Shown here piece after piece: positions 19,730 to 29,567 of a stretch of 64,000 nucleotides of DNA. Origin of the DNA: Alphaproteobacteria bacterium HGW-Alphaproteobacteria-18 (GTDB lineage: Bacteria; Pseudomonadota; Alphaproteobacteria; Caulobacterales; Hyphomonadaceae); NCBI GenBank assembly GCA_002841155.1, contig PHEH01000001.1, positions 407,076 to 471,075 on the forward strand, written 5' to 3'. Every line of letters begins with the position of its first letter. Position 1 is the stretch's first letter. The notes under the pieces are model-generated. The model was given only the letters and a program-made list of their open reading frames with translations. It had not been told where the DNA came from and searched no databases. A program made the translations under genes and the position numbers.

Positions 19730-22294
19730 TCAGAATCGCGTTGAGGTCGAGAACCGGAATGTTTCCGTCCTGTCGTATTCCTCCTTGCGGAGGATTTGCG
19801 AGAAGTCGAAGCGAATGGGGCCGAAGGGCGAATCCCAGAACACACTGATACCCGCAGAAGCTCGAAGAGCCGCAGCGTCTTTTGTCATCCGAACTGCGGC
19901 AAGGCCAGGATAGCCAAATGGCGCGCCATCTTCGAGAATGACAGTGCTTCCTTTATCGACATCTTCCAGCAATCCAAGGGACCCGACATCGAGGAACAGC
20001 GCACTCTTAATTCCGTACTCTTCGGGAACAAAGTTAGGCACCGTAACTTCGAAAGTACCCTGATAGTATGCATTGCCACCCATCGAGTTCAGTCTCTGAG
20101 TGCCAACAATCTCACCCGTAGCAGGATCGACAAGACGGAGAATTTCGCGCGGCCCCAAACCAGCCACGTCAAAACCACGGAATGTACTGCCGCCCCTGAA
20201 GAAGCGATTATTAATCCGTACGCCTTGCTCATCATCAAGAGCCATAACGTAACCACCAGAGAAGTTTGCACTCGCGACAACATCACGCCAAATTCCGCGA
20301 TAGAAGGATGCGCCTGTCTCAGTACGGAGATACTTCACGTCACCACCAATGCCGGCGATGTCCTGACTGAAGCGGAAGTTGAACCCGCGCGTAGGTGAAA
20401 TCGGATCGTTTGTCTGATCCCAGAAGAAATCATATCCGATTATGCTGGAAATATCGCTGCGCTCAGAACGGCAAATAGTATTCCGCAGCAGATACTCCGG
20501 ATCGCAAATGTCGACCACGGCCTCTCCAGGCCCCTCATCACCGGGCGCAGGCAATCTGTACACATCATCGGTGATGTCGTTTGGTGTGTCCTGACCCGCT
20601 ATTTGCGTCCGGGTGCGCACCAACATGCCGTTCGAATCAATAACGATATTCTGATTGGCGATGCTAACATCATCCGCCTGAAGACGGTAACGGACCCCCA
20701 TCTGCATGCGATCAGTCAAGGGGAAGGCCATACGCAGGCCACCGCCGATAGTATCGCTGGTGAAGCCCGTATACTCCTCGAAATCCTGCTTCGTTGCGAA
20801 CAAGTCGACACCGGCAGAAAGGTTACGGTCCAGGAAGCGGGGCTCTGTAAATCTCAGGTCAACAATCTGCTGACGGCTTGAGAGAGAGGTTCTGGCAACA
20901 ACTGACTGGCCGCGCCCCCGCAGATTTCGTTGGGATGCACTGAGATCAAAAAGATAGGCATCCACGGACGAGAAGCCCGCAGCAAAGGAAAGCTCCCCTG
21001 TCGACTGTTCCGTCACCTTGACGTCAACAATCGTTCTGTCCGGTTGCTCGCTTGGTGTCTCAATGACTTGCACGTCCTTGAAGAAGCCCAGTGCCCGAAC
21101 ACGGTTCCTGGATCGATCAAGAAGAATTCTGTTGAATGCATCTCCCTCGGAAAGCCGCAGCTCCCGACGGATCACGCGATCAAGTGTCTGAGTGTTTCCT
21201 ACGATATTTATGCGCTCGATGTAGACGCGCGGGCCCTCATCAATGGCAAAGGTGATGTCAATTCTACCAGACTGTTCATTGACACTGATCTGAGGGCGCA
21301 CATCGACGAATGCATAACCCGCAACGCCAGCTGCATAAGTCAGCCCATCGATCGTGGCTTCAATCAGGCTACCGCGAAAGAGGTCGCCTTCCGTGATGGG
21401 AACAACAGCCCGGAGAACATTGGCATCCAGCTTTTCCAGAGCTGTCTCAACTTTGATAACGCCGAAATCGTACTGACGCCCTTCGTCCACCGTATAGGTG
21501 ATATAGAAATCTTTCTGATCCGGCGTCAGTTCCGCCACAGAAGACGTGACGCGGAAGTCATAATAGCCATTGTTCTGATAGAATTCGCGAAGGCGCTCGC
21601 GGTCATATTCGAGCCGGTTGGAGTCGTAATTGTCATTCGAGCTGAAGAAGCGCCACAAACGCGACTGCTTGGTAACAATTTCGCTACGCAGCCTTGAGTC
21701 CGAATAAGCCTGATTTCCGATAAAGTTGATCGAACGCACACCGGTTACCGGGCCTTCGGTAACTTCAAAGATCAGATCGACACGGTTTTGCTCAAGCGGT
21801 TTGTATTGAGGCTCGACCTTGGCTGCGAAACGACCCGACCTGCGGTACAGCTCCATGATTCTCTGAACATCGGACTGGACCCGAGCCGCAGTGAAAATTC
21901 CACGCGGCGCCGCCTGAATCTCTTCACGAAGCTTTTCGTCTTTGAGCGCGCGGTTGCCCTCAAATATCACGCGGTTGATAATTGGGTTCTCGACAACCTG
22001 AATAACCAGATCATTGCCTCGGCGATCTATAGATACGTCGGCAAAGAGGTTTGTCGCGAAGAGTGTTTTCAGGGACAGGTCAATCCTGTCCGGATCGAAG
22101 GCATCGCCAGGCTCAACCAGAAGGTATGACTGGACAGTGCGCGCCTCAATACGTTGGTTGCCCTCAACCACGATTGACCTGATCGTCCCGCCATACAGGG
22201 GGTCCTCTTGCGCGCTGGCGGTGACGCCATAGCCACCCACACCTAAACCAAGGGCACTCGTCGCAAGGACTGTGGCTGCGAGGAACTTACGCAT
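19730..22294 (-). CDS. bamA: Outer membrane protein assembly factor BamA
   Basis: Omp85-family core of the BAM complex, 854 residues from the ATG at 22294. The start is favoured by GGAGAG 11 nt upstream and a signal peptide beginning MRKFLAATVLATSAL (cleavage near ASAQ). A GTG four codons earlier abuts that ribosome site and is less likely. Five POTRA repeats cover about residues 35-430 (for example GNQRIEARTVQSYLLVEPGDAFD, GNTQTLDRVIRRELRLSEGDAFN), followed by the beta-barrel with the L6 motif FRGF in STFRGFDVAGLGPR and a C-terminal Phe. The barrel is somewhat longer than in E. coli, with an acidic loop near residues 590-610. Confidence 0.97.
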   Translation of the reverse strand: MRKFLAATVLATSALGLGVGGYGVTASAQEDPLYGGTIRSIVVEGNQRIEARTVQSYLLVEPGDAFDPDRIDLSLKTLFATNLFADVSIDRRGNDLVIQVVENPIINRVIFEGNRALKDEKLREEIQAAPRGIFTAARVQSDVQRIMELYRRSGRFAAKVEPQYKPLEQNRVDLIFEVTEGPVTGVRSINFIGNQAYSDSRLRSEIVTKQSRLWRFFSSNDNYDSNRLEYDRERLREFYQNNGYYDFRVTSSVAELTPDQKDFYITYTVDEGRQYDFGVIKVETALEKLDANVLRAVVPITEGDLFRGSLIEATIDGLTYAAGVAGYAFVDVRPQISVNEQSGRIDITFAIDEGPRVYIERINIVGNTQTLDRVIRRELRLSEGDAFNRILLDRSRNRVRALGFFKDVQVIETPSEQPDRTIVDVKVTEQSTGELSFAAGFSSVDAYLFDLSASQRNLRGRGQSVVARTSLSSRQQIVDLRFTEPRFLDRNLSAGVDLFATKQDFEEYTGFTSDTIGGGLRMAFPLTDRMQMGVRYRLQADDVSIANQNIVIDSNGMLVRTRTQIAGQDTPNDITDDVYRLPAPGDEGPGEAVVDICDPEYLLRNTICRSERSDISSIIGYDFFWDQTNDPISPTRGFNFRFSQDIAGIGGDVKYLRTETGASFYRGIWRDVVASANFSGGYVMALDDEQGVRINNRFFRGGSTFRGFDVAGLGPREILRLVDPATGEIVGTQRLNSMGGNAYYQGTFEVTVPNFVPEEYGIKSALFLDVGSLGLLEDVDKGSTVILEDGAPFGYPGLAAVRMTKDAAALRASAGISVFWDSPFGPIRFDFSQILRKEEYDRTETFRFSTSTRF

Positions 22295-22330
22295 TATGGA
22301 TATCACTCTCCGTACCGGGCCGACTTGTCG

Positions 22331-23494
22331 TCAGCCACCTCCCCGTCCAAACACGCCTGTTTCAATCACATCTCCCCATGTGATAACCACCACCATTAGC
22401 AGCAGCAGAAACACACTCGCTCTCAATGCGAAGGCTTCAACGCCACTCGGCAGCTTAGTGCCAGTTAAGGCTTCGTATGCATGAAACACAACACGACCGC
22501 CATCCAGCACAGGCAGCGGCAGAAGATTGAAGAACCCCACCCCTACTGAAACGGCCGCACATACGCTCATGAGCATCCAGAAAAGTTGTTGGGCTTTCTG
22601 CCAGGACGTCAGGTGATCCTGCTCCATCACGCGGTTTACTGCCCTGCGTGAAATATCACCCACCCCAACCGGCCCCGACATTGCGTGAACCGACATGTTC
22701 CCGGTCACGATTCGGCTCAGCATCTTAACAGTTTGATCGATAGTACGCCCTGTTTGAGCCGCTCCGCCAACAAGTGAGCTAATCGGCCCATACCGCACCC
22801 GCTCAATAAACCGGGAATGAACCATGCTGAAACCCGCCGTGCTCTGCGGAACTATCTGCCCGAACTCATTTGAGCGAACGATTTCTATCGGCGTGACAGT
22901 AAAATCCAGCGCCTGGCCATCTCTGTCGACGTTGAAACGCATCGCTTTATTCGGACTGACAAGAATCATCATCGTCGCGTCTGCGCCGTTGAGAATCGTC
23001 CGCTCGTTTATATGGCGGATAACATCACCCGGCAGAAGACCTGCCGCCTCTGCAGGCGTGCCCTCGGCAACATGTGTTATCTGCACCTCAAATTTCGGTG
23101 TCCCGAATACGCTTAGCGCTAGCGCGAAGATCAGCGTCGCAAGAACAAAGTTGGCGAAGGGGCCGGCCAAGCTGACGATAATCTTCGGAATCGGCCTCAA
23201 ATCATCAAAGGATTTCCCGACGACTTCTGTAGAGGATGCCCCGTCCTGAAGGGCACTCGCAGGCAAGAAGCTGACGAAGCCGCCCAGGGGGATCCAATTT
23301 ATACGCCATCTCGTGCCGCGTTTATCGCGAGCTTCAAACAGAGGCTTGCCAAAGCCCACAGCAAAGGACTCGATGGCCACACCATATAGGCGAGCAGCCA
23401 GATAATGCCCGTACTCGTGCACCACCACGACAATGCCCATCATGAAAACAAGACAAACGAGGAATAGCGGCCCTTGGCTCAGAATCTGATCCAT
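22331..23494 (-). CDS. rseP: Site-2 metalloprotease RseP
   Basis: Intramembrane zinc protease of 387 residues that cleaves anti-sigma factors and signal-peptide remnants. The zinc site HEYGH is at residues 26-30 in the first membrane segment, and the C-terminal motif PVLDGGRVVFHAYEALTG supplies the third ligand. One PDZ domain lies between (around VTHVAEGTPAEAAGLLPGDVIRHIN). The start at 23494 has GGGGGA about 8 nt upstream and follows the dxr stop by 4 nt; a longer version would overlap dxr. A sigma-E/RseA target pair is not in the window. Confidence 0.95.
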   Translation of the reverse strand: MDQILSQGPLFLVCLVFMMGIVVVVHEYGHYLAARLYGVAIESFAVGFGKPLFEARDKRGTRWRINWIPLGGFVSFLPASALQDGASSTEVVGKSFDDLRPIPKIIVSLAGPFANFVLATLIFALALSVFGTPKFEVQITHVAEGTPAEAAGLLPGDVIRHINERTILNGADATMMILVSPNKAMRFNVDRDGQALDFTVTPIEIVRSNEFGQIVPQSTAGFSMVHSRFIERVRYGPISSLVGGAAQTGRTIDQTVKMLSRIVTGNMSVHAMSGPVGVGDISRRAVNRVMEQDHLTSWQKAQQLFWMLMSVCAAVSVGVGFFNLLPLPVLDGGRVVFHAYEALTGTKLPSGVEAFALRASVFLLLLMVVVITWGDVIETGVFGRGGG

Positions 23495-23498
23495 TCGA

Positions 23499-24701
23499 TC
23501 ATCCCCCTGCCCTGCACGGGGCACTGCTAAGCCAATCGGACACTAGGAACCGACCGTACCGGCTTAATTCTGCTATTTCTTCAAGCGTCTCGCATTTGCT
23601 AGAGGCAAAATTACCCGATGAAAAGCACTCCAATGCGGCTTCTACTGACCTGGAGATGTCAAGAAAGCCGCATTCCCCAGAGATAAATGCCGAAACGGCC
23701 GCCTCATTAGCGCAATTTAATATTACGCGCGCGCCAGGACCCGCCGACATGGCATGACGCGCAAGACGTATCGCTGGAAAGCGCAGTTCATCAACCTCCG
23801 CAAATTCCAGCTTAGCTAACTGGGCAAGGTTCAGACGCGCAACTGTCGTCAGTATCCGGTCAGGCCAGCCCAAAGCATATGAGATCGGCGTCCTCATATC
23901 AGGCATCCCCAACTGAGCAATCACGGAGCCGTCATGGAAATGGGCCATTCCATGTATGATCGACTGAGGATGGACCAACACTTCTATACGGTCCGCAGAG
24001 ATATCAAACAGTACCGCTGCCTCAATGAACTCAAGCGCCTTGTTCATCAACGAGGCGCTGTCGATTGAGTTTTTTATGCCCATAGACCAGACAGGATGGG
24101 CTGCCGCCTGGCTGGCATTTGCAGACGCCATCTGCTCCAGCGTCCAATCACGAAAAGGCCCGCCCGACGCAGTAATTGTAAGGCTTTCCAAGCCCCTCCC
24201 ATCGCCCATGCACTGAAAAATCGCACTATGCTCTGAATCGACAGGAAGTATCCTCGACCCGGACAAGTTTGCCTCTTCCAGCATCAGCGGTCCGCCGCAC
24301 ACGATGCTTTCCTTGTTTGCTATGGCAACATCGTTGCCTGCTCGAAGTGCTGAAAGTGTTGATTCTAAGCCTGCCTCTCCCACGATAGCGGCAAGCACGC
24401 GGTCACAGGGGCGAGCGGCCGCCTCATTCATGGCCGTTTTACCGGCTGCGACTTCAATGCCGGTCCCCGCAAGACGATGAGAAAGCTCACCACGGCAACG
24501 CTCATCTGCGATAACGGCGATCCTTGGGCGTAAAATCAGGGCTTGCTTGGCCAGCGCCTCAACGTTGGAGCCTGCAACAAGGGCTTCAACCTGGAATTCC
24601 ACAGCACCTGCGTCATTGGCATGTCTGATGACATCAAAGGCTGATTGCCCGATCGATCCTGTAGACCCGAAGATTGAGATGCGACGAACCAACGGGATCA
24701 A
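23499..24701 (-). CDS. dxr: 1-deoxy-D-xylulose 5-phosphate reductoisomerase
   Basis: Converts DXP to MEP with NADPH, the committed step of the non-mevalonate isoprenoid pathway. It has 400 residues. The NADPH-binding motif is ISIFGSTGSIGQSAFDVI; metal and substrate segments include VAIANKESIV, LPVDSEHSAIFQC and ITASGGPFRDW. The start overlaps the cdsA stop by 4 nt. Its product pathway supplies the farnesyl-PP used by UppS, encoded two genes upstream. Confidence 0.97.
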   Translation of the reverse strand: MIPLVRRISIFGSTGSIGQSAFDVIRHANDAGAVEFQVEALVAGSNVEALAKQALILRPRIAVIADERCRGELSHRLAGTGIEVAAGKTAMNEAAARPCDRVLAAIVGEAGLESTLSALRAGNDVAIANKESIVCGGPLMLEEANLSGSRILPVDSEHSAIFQCMGDGRGLESLTITASGGPFRDWTLEQMASANASQAAAHPVWSMGIKNSIDSASLMNKALEFIEAAVLFDISADRIEVLVHPQSIIHGMAHFHDGSVIAQLGMPDMRTPISYALGWPDRILTTVARLNLAQLAKLEFAEVDELRFPAIRLARHAMSAGPGARVILNCANEAAVSAFISGECGFLDISRSVEAALECFSSGNFASSKCETLEEIAELSRYGRFLVSDWLSSAPCRAGG

Positions 24702-25519
24702 AGCCCCAACAATGTTGCGAAGCCGGGTATGAAGAACAACGCGGCCGAACCTGCAATACTGACAGCGCCCAGGCCATCCACGCGATCAAGTAAACCACCG
24801 TGCCCTGGCATAATGCTGCCTGAATCCTTGACCTTGAAGCGTCTCTTCAGCCCACTTTCGAACAAATCACCCGCCTGCGCTACGATGGAAATTACCACCC
24901 CGCTAGCAATCCATGCCGCGTGGTCTACGCCTTCAATTTCTGCTGCGAAATAACCACATATTCCGCACGCCGTAACTGCCGCAATCGCACCGCTCCATGT
25001 CTTATTCGGACTTTCCTTCGGGAGTAGTTTCGGCCCCCCCAGCGCGCGCCCGAAGAAATAGGCTGCCGCGTCCGAAGCCCATACAAATGACATGAAATAT
25101 ATCGCCGCAGACCTTCCTTCCCACTCCCCTTCACGGAGTAGAAAGAGGCCGCCAACCATAGCGAAAACATAAATAACACCGAACCCGGAAGTGATCCGGG
25201 AACGCTGGCCATTCCGGGCACTCAAAACAGCCAGTGTGAAAGCGGACAGACCTAGTGCTGCGGTGACCCAGGGGGCGCCTATCGGGAAGGAAAGCGCATA
25301 AAATCCGCCAAGGCCCGCAAGCAGATACTGGTTCGGAGACGCGCTCATCCGGCACCACTCCAACATCATGACAGCGGCAAACACGGCGCAGGCAACAGCC
25401 AGCCAGTACCCCCCCATCCACACAGCCCCCAGCGCCAATGGGATGAGAATGAATGCGGACAACAGCCGGACAGGTAGTTCGGAAAACCGCCGATCGGTCG
25501 GTGTCCAATCACCCATCAC
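24698..25519 (-). CDS. cdsA: Phosphatidate cytidylyltransferase
   Basis: Makes CDP-diacylglycerol from phosphatidic acid and CTP at the inner membrane, the branch point of phospholipid synthesis. It has 273 residues with about seven membrane segments and the C-terminal CDS signature [19 protein letters not shown]. Upstream, [13 protein letters not shown] is also typical. It overlaps both dxr and uppS by 4 nt, so it is part of the translationally coupled uppS-cdsA-dxr chain. Confidence 0.96.
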   Translation of the reverse strand: MMGDWTPTDRRFSELPVRLLSAFILIPLALGAVWMGGYWLAVACAVFAAVMMLEWCRMSASPNQYLLAGLGGFYALSFPIGAPWVTAALGLSAFTLAVLSARNGQRSRITSGFGVIYVFAMVGGLFLLREGEWEGRSAAIYFMSFVWASDAAAYFFGRALGGPKLLPKESPNKTWSGAIAAVTACGICGYFAAEIEGVDHAAWIASGVVISIVAQAGDLFESGLKRRFKVKDSGSIMPGHGGLLDRVDGLGAVSIAGSAALFFIPGFATLLGL

Positions 25520-26274
25520 CCTGCTCCCGGAGGCGCAGCGCCATATCTGCGTTCCCGCTCACTGTAGCATCTGAGGGCATCTTCCAGATGAGCCCGCCCA
25601 AAATCTGGCCAAAGCACATCGCAGAACAACAGCTCGGCATAGGCGGCCTGCCAGAGCAGGAAATTACTCATACGGAATTCGCCACTGGTGCGAATGAGGA
25701 GATCAGGGTCAGGAAGTTCTCTTGTATCCAGATATCCAGCAAAGTCTGCTTCGCTGATATCTATGTCCCGCCGTCCTGCTTTCACATCGGCGGCCAAAGA
25801 TTTTGCCGCCCGCAACAACTCATCGCGAGAGCCATAGTTGAATGCGATAGTCAGGTTGAACTTGGTATTTGCACACGTTTCCCGCTCCGCCTGACTAACG
25901 AGGCGCTCGATATCCTGTGGCAAGCCATCTCGAAGCCCTATGATACGAACTCTTACACCAGCCTCCTTGAGCCGGCCCAGATCCCTCTGAACGTAAGCCT
26001 TCAAGAGCCCAAACAACGTGTTTACTTCTGAGGCTGGTCTGCGCCAGTTTTCGGTCGAGAATGAAAACACGGTCAGGTACTTGATACCCAATTCGCCGGC
26101 CGCATCCACAGTGCGCCGCAAAGCCTCCACGCCTCGTTCATGCCCAGCCGTACGTGGAAGGTGTCTGGCAGTTGCCCACCGCCCATTCCCATCCATGATG
26201 ATTGCTACATGACGGGGAACGCCGGCCCCTTGGTCCGACGGCGCAGGATCTACAGGAGCGGCGGCCCGAGACAT
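25516..26274 (-). CDS. uppS: Undecaprenyl diphosphate synthase
   Basis: Cis-prenyltransferase of 252 residues that makes the C55 carrier lipid for peptidoglycan and O-antigen. The signature [13 protein letters not shown] contains the catalytic Asp28, and further motifs are [15 protein letters not shown] and [25 protein letters not shown]. The first 20 residues are a low-complexity Ala/Pro-rich extension. The start shares one base with the frr stop (TGATG) and the stop overlaps cdsA. Confidence 0.96.
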   Translation of the reverse strand: MSRAAAPVDPAPSDQGAGVPRHVAIIMDGNGRWATARHLPRTAGHERGVEALRRTVDAAGELGIKYLTVFSFSTENWRRPASEVNTLFGLLKAYVQRDLGRLKEAGVRVRIIGLRDGLPQDIERLVSQAERETCANTKFNLTIAFNYGSRDELLRAAKSLAADVKAGRRDIDISEADFAGYLDTRELPDPDLLIRTSGEFRMSNFLLWQAAYAELLFCDVLWPDFGRAHLEDALRCYSERERRYGAAPPGAG

Positions 26275-26828
26275 CAGACCTGCATGATCTCCGCTTCTTT
26301 AGCCTTCAGGGCTTCATCAACGCGCTTTACGAACATATCGGTCAGTTTCTGAACTTCCTCAGCCAGACTGCGATGACGATCCTCACTGATTTCACCGTCT
26401 TTTTCGGCTTTTTTGAGGTCATCCATTCCATCGCGGCGCACATTCCGGACTGCTACGCGAGCAGCCTCGGCATACTTGCCGGCAATCTTCGTCAGCTCGA
26501 CACGCCGCTCCTCATTGAGCGGAGGGATCGGGATACGCAGGGTTTGACCGTCCATAACGGGGTTCAAACCAAGGCCGGAGTCGCGGATGGCCCGATCGGC
26601 GGCGCCAACCACGGTTTTGTCCCAGACATTCACAGACAGCATCCGCGTATCCGAAACCGTAACGGAAGCGACCTGGCTCAACGGTGTAACGCCGCCATAA
26701 GCGGGAACCTGAATGGAATCCAGAAGGTTTACTGAAGCGCGCCCGGTCCGCAGGCCGGCAAACTCCGACGCCAACGAAGCCAAAGCACCTTCCATTCTGC
26801 GCTCAATATCCTGCTTGCTGTAGCTCAT
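26274..26828 (-). CDS. frr: Ribosome recycling factor
   Basis: Splits post-termination ribosomes together with EF-G. The 184 residues include [30 protein letters not shown] and the C-terminal helix ending in charged residues, all typical. It overlaps pyrH by 4 nt upstream and uppS by 1 nt downstream, the conserved pyrH-frr-uppS order. Nothing unusual is seen. Confidence 0.97.
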   Translation of the reverse strand: MSYSKQDIERRMEGALASLASEFAGLRTGRASVNLLDSIQVPAYGGVTPLSQVASVTVSDTRMLSVNVWDKTVVGAADRAIRDSGLGLNPVMDGQTLRIPIPPLNEERRVELTKIAGKYAEAARVAVRNVRRDGMDDLKKAEKDGEISEDRHRSLAEEVQKLTDMFVKRVDEALKAKEAEIMQV

Positions 26829-27580
26829 GGCTTCTCTGCTCCCTCTTTGGTGATCGTCGTTGAAGTCCCTCGCCCGTAAAGGACATTCAGCAGCGAGCCT
26901 TCTTCCTTCAGCGAGAATACGACGATTGGAATATTGTTGTCTCTCATCAAACTGACCGCAGATGAGTCCATAACCCTCAGATCCTTTGCGAGAATCTCCT
27001 GATAGGCGACCTGATGGTAACGTGTCGCCGTAGCATCCAGTTTCGGGTCGGCAGTGTAGACGCCGTCTACCTGCGTACCCTTCAGAAGCGCATCGCAGTT
27101 CATTTCAATCGCGCGCAGGGCAGCGCCAGTGTCTGTCGTGAAGAACGGGTTGCCAATGCCAGCGGCAAAGATCACAACGCGGCCCTTTTCCATATGCCGA
27201 TGCGCGCGCCGGCGGATGTAGGGCTCACAGATAGCATCCATATTCAGGGCCGACTGAACGCGGGTCGGAACGCCTATATTCTCAAGGACACTTTGCATGG
27301 CGAGCGCGTTCATGACGGTCGCCAGCATGCCCATCGAGTCGGCCTGGGCGCGTTCCATACCTTTCGCTGCGCCAGCCACCCCACGGAAAATATTCCCGCC
27401 CCCGATCACCAGGCAGATCTCCGCACCGGCCTCACGCGCTTCGGCAATTGATCGGGCAAATTGCTCACAAGTTGGAATATCGATGCCGAATTGCCCGCCA
27501 CCCATCAGCGCCTCGCCCGAAAGCTTCAGAAGGACGCGGCGATATTTCAATTTGCTGGTTTCAGATTCGCCGGACTGCAT
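26825..27580 (-). CDS. pyrH: Uridylate kinase
   Basis: Phosphorylates UMP to UDP; bacterial hexamer of the amino acid kinase fold, 251 residues. The start at 27580 gives [25 protein letters not shown], the family form; an in-frame ATG 27 codons upstream begins inside the hairpin that follows tsf and is unlikely. Conserved: [37 protein letters not shown]. It is separated from tsf by a terminator-like hairpin (27616-27655), so it may need its own promoter. Confidence 0.96.
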   Translation of the reverse strand: MQSGESETSKLKYRRVLLKLSGEALMGGGQFGIDIPTCEQFARSIAEAREAGAEICLVIGGGNIFRGVAGAAKGMERAQADSMGMLATVMNALAMQSVLENIGVPTRVQSALNMDAICEPYIRRRAHRHMEKGRVVIFAAGIGNPFFTTDTGAALRAIEMNCDALLKGTQVDGVYTADPKLDATATRYHQVAYQEILAKDLRVMDSSAVSLMRDNNIPIVVFSLKEEGSLLNVLYGRGTSTTITKEGAEKP

Positions 27581-27615
27581 AATGATATCCCAATCCCTTG
27601 TATTCTGAGCGCTGG

Positions 27616-27655
27616 ATAAAATAATCCCGGCCACTCCTAAGGGGCAGCCGGGATT
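27616..27655 (-). terminator. Terminator-like hairpin between tsf and pyrH
   Basis: On the minus strand AATCCCGGC and GCCGGGATT form a perfect 9-bp stem around a 15-nt loop, followed by ATTTTAT. It starts 37 nt after the tsf stop and ends 35 nt before the pyrH start. The short U-tract suggests partial termination or attenuation between the rpsB-tsf and pyrH-frr groups. Confidence 0.6.
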
Positions 27656-27691
27656 GTTCAAAGCCCCTCATGGGACGAAAGGCAAGCCCGC

Positions 27692-28597
27692 TCAGGCGCC
27701 TTTTGTGAGCGCAGCGACTTCATCCGCGAAGTTGTCCGCAGCTTTTTCTACGCCCTCACCGAGTTTGTAATGAACAAACCCTTTCAGGGTAGCGCCCTGC
27801 TCTTTCAGGAATTCCCCGACCGTCTTGTCGGTATCCATGATGAAGGGCTGCTCGACCAGAACGACTTCTTTGTAGAACTTCTGCATCCGGCCAACGATCA
27901 TCTTTTCGATGACAGCGTCAGGTTTGCCGCTCTCGCGAGCCTGTTCGGTCAGAACGCGCTTCTCTGATTCTATGAGAGCCGGATCAAGCTCTGCCGTGGT
28001 TGCCGCGGCAGGCGATGTCGCCGCGATGTGCATCGCAACCTTGCGACCAGCATCTTCAAGGTCGCCCGAACCTTCGAGCGCCACGAGAACACCGACTTTG
28101 CCCATACCCGGCGCGACAGCGTTGTGAATGTAAGCGGCCACACGGCCGTCGGCCGAAAGCTTCGAAACACGGCGCAGCGTCATGTTCTCACCGATAGTGG
28201 CGATCATACGCTTGATCAGGTCATCCACAGAACCTTCGCCATCTGGCGACGGAGCAGCGGAGAGTGCCTCCACGGAGCCATCTGCCTTAAGGGCCGCGTT
28301 AGCGATGCCGTTCAGCGATTTCTGGAAGATTTCGTTGCGCGCAACAAAATCTGTTTCAGCGTTAAGTTCAACAATGGCACCAGACTTGCCGTCATCAGAC
28401 AGCTTCACGGCAACAAGGCCTTCAGCCGCAGCACGGTCGGACTTCTTTGCAGCCTTCGACAGGCCTTTCGCACGAAGCCACTCGATCGCAGCAGCCTGAT
28501 CGCCGTCATTCTCCACGAGCGCCTTCTTGGCGTCCATCATGCCTGCGCCGGTTTTCTCGCGCAGTTCTTTCACAAGTGCAGCAGTAATCTCAGCCAT
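27692..28597 (-). CDS. tsf: Translation elongation factor Ts
   Basis: Nucleotide exchange factor for EF-Tu, 301 residues. The N-terminal UBA-like domain carries [25 protein letters not shown], and the core has [12 protein letters not shown], the Phe involved in EF-Tu contact, followed by the coiled-coil and C-terminal modules ([16 protein letters not shown]). It lies 38 bp downstream of rpsB with no terminator between them. Confidence 0.97.
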   Translation of the reverse strand: MAEITAALVKELREKTGAGMMDAKKALVENDGDQAAAIEWLRAKGLSKAAKKSDRAAAEGLVAVKLSDDGKSGAIVELNAETDFVARNEIFQKSLNGIANAALKADGSVEALSAAPSPDGEGSVDDLIKRMIATIGENMTLRRVSKLSADGRVAAYIHNAVAPGMGKVGVLVALEGSGDLEDAGRKVAMHIAATSPAAATTAELDPALIESEKRVLTEQARESGKPDAVIEKMIVGRMQKFYKEVVLVEQPFIMDTDKTVGEFLKEQGATLKGFVHYKLGEGVEKAADNFADEVAALTKGA

Positions 28598-28635
28598 GAG
28601 ATTTTTCCTTCATCTTGGGTTGGCAGAGGAAGCTG

Positions 28636-29427
28636 TTAGGCTTCGCCCGCAGCTTGTTCATCAGCCAGTTTGACATCCGCATCCGCAAGCGACGCGATAT
28701 CTTCAGACGCGCCCAGATCAACGCCGAGGCCCGCAGTGGACTCTGCAAGGCCGTCCAGCACTGCGTCCGCAAAGAGGTTGCAGTAGAGCGAGATCGCACG
28801 AGCCGCGTCATCGTTGCCAGGGAAGCCATAGTCGGCATCCGACGGATCGCAGTTGGTGTCCAGAACGGCCACAACCGGAATACCGAGTTTGCGCGCTTCC
28901 TGAACGGCAATGGCTTCCTTGTTCGTGTCGATCACGACAATCGCAGCAGGCAGACCACCCATGTCAGCGATACCGCCAAGCGATTTCTGAAGCTTGTCGC
29001 GCCGGCGCTGCAGGTCCAGCAGCTCTTTCTTGGTGAGGCCCGAGCCACCACCGCTCTCGAACATGGCATTCAGTTCGCGCAGCTGTTTGATCGAGTTGGA
29101 AACCGTCGACCAGTTGGTCAGCGTGCCACCGAGCCAGCGGTGGTTCATGTAATATTGAGCGCAACGCTGCGCCGCTTCAGCGATGGGTTCCTGAGCCTGA
29201 CGTTTCGTACCCACGAAGAGGACGCGGCCGCCTTTGGCGACGGTATCACGCACAAAAACCAGCGACTGGTGCAGCGCCGGAACAGTGTGCGAAAGATCCA
29301 TGATGTGGATGCCGGAACGCTCGCCGTAGATGTACGGCTTCATACGCGGGTTCCAGCGGTGGGTCTGGTGACCAAAGTGAACACCAGCTTCGAGCAGCTG
29401 ACGCATAGAAAAGTCAGGAAGGGCCAT
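28636..29427 (-). CDS. rpsB: Small-subunit ribosomal protein uS2
   Basis: Ribosomal protein S2, 263 residues from the ATG at 29427 ([33 protein letters not shown]). GGAG lies about 10 nt upstream. The reading frame stays open 32 codons further upstream, but that part is the leader and is unlike S2. The C-terminus has a short acidic extension (after about residue 230). It heads the rpsB-tsf pair; a small hairpin in its leader is listed separately. Confidence 0.97.
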   Translation of the reverse strand: MALPDFSMRQLLEAGVHFGHQTHRWNPRMKPYIYGERSGIHIMDLSHTVPALHQSLVFVRDTVAKGGRVLFVGTKRQAQEPIAEAAQRCAQYYMNHRWLGGTLTNWSTVSNSIKQLRELNAMFESGGGSGLTKKELLDLQRRRDKLQKSLGGIADMGGLPAAIVVIDTNKEAIAVQEARKLGIPVVAVLDTNCDPSDADYGFPGNDDAARAISLYCNLFADAVLDGLAESTAGLGVDLGASEDIASLADADVKLADEQAAGEA

Positions 29428-29466
29428 CGATTTTCTCCATCCGGTTGGCCGTCGCAGGGTGGAACT

Positions 29467-29481
29467 ACGGGACAATCCCGT
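29467..29481 (-). promoter_or_regulatory. Small hairpin in the rpsB leader
   Basis: ACGGGA and TCCCGT form a perfect 6-bp stem with a 3-nt loop, 39 nt before the rpsB start. S2 represses its own operon through the leader RNA in other bacteria, so this may belong to such a structure. I cannot match it to a known motif by eye. Confidence 0.35.
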
Positions 29482-29567
29482 CGCACCGGATGCACCCGCG
29501 ACATGGTTTAGAATGCGCGCCATATACCCAATCCGGGGGAAACAACAAGCCCCAAAACACCTCAGAT

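Noticed and set aside
28615..29511. A 298-codon open frame antisense to rpsB
   Set aside because: rpsB is certain, and the antisense product has no family features.
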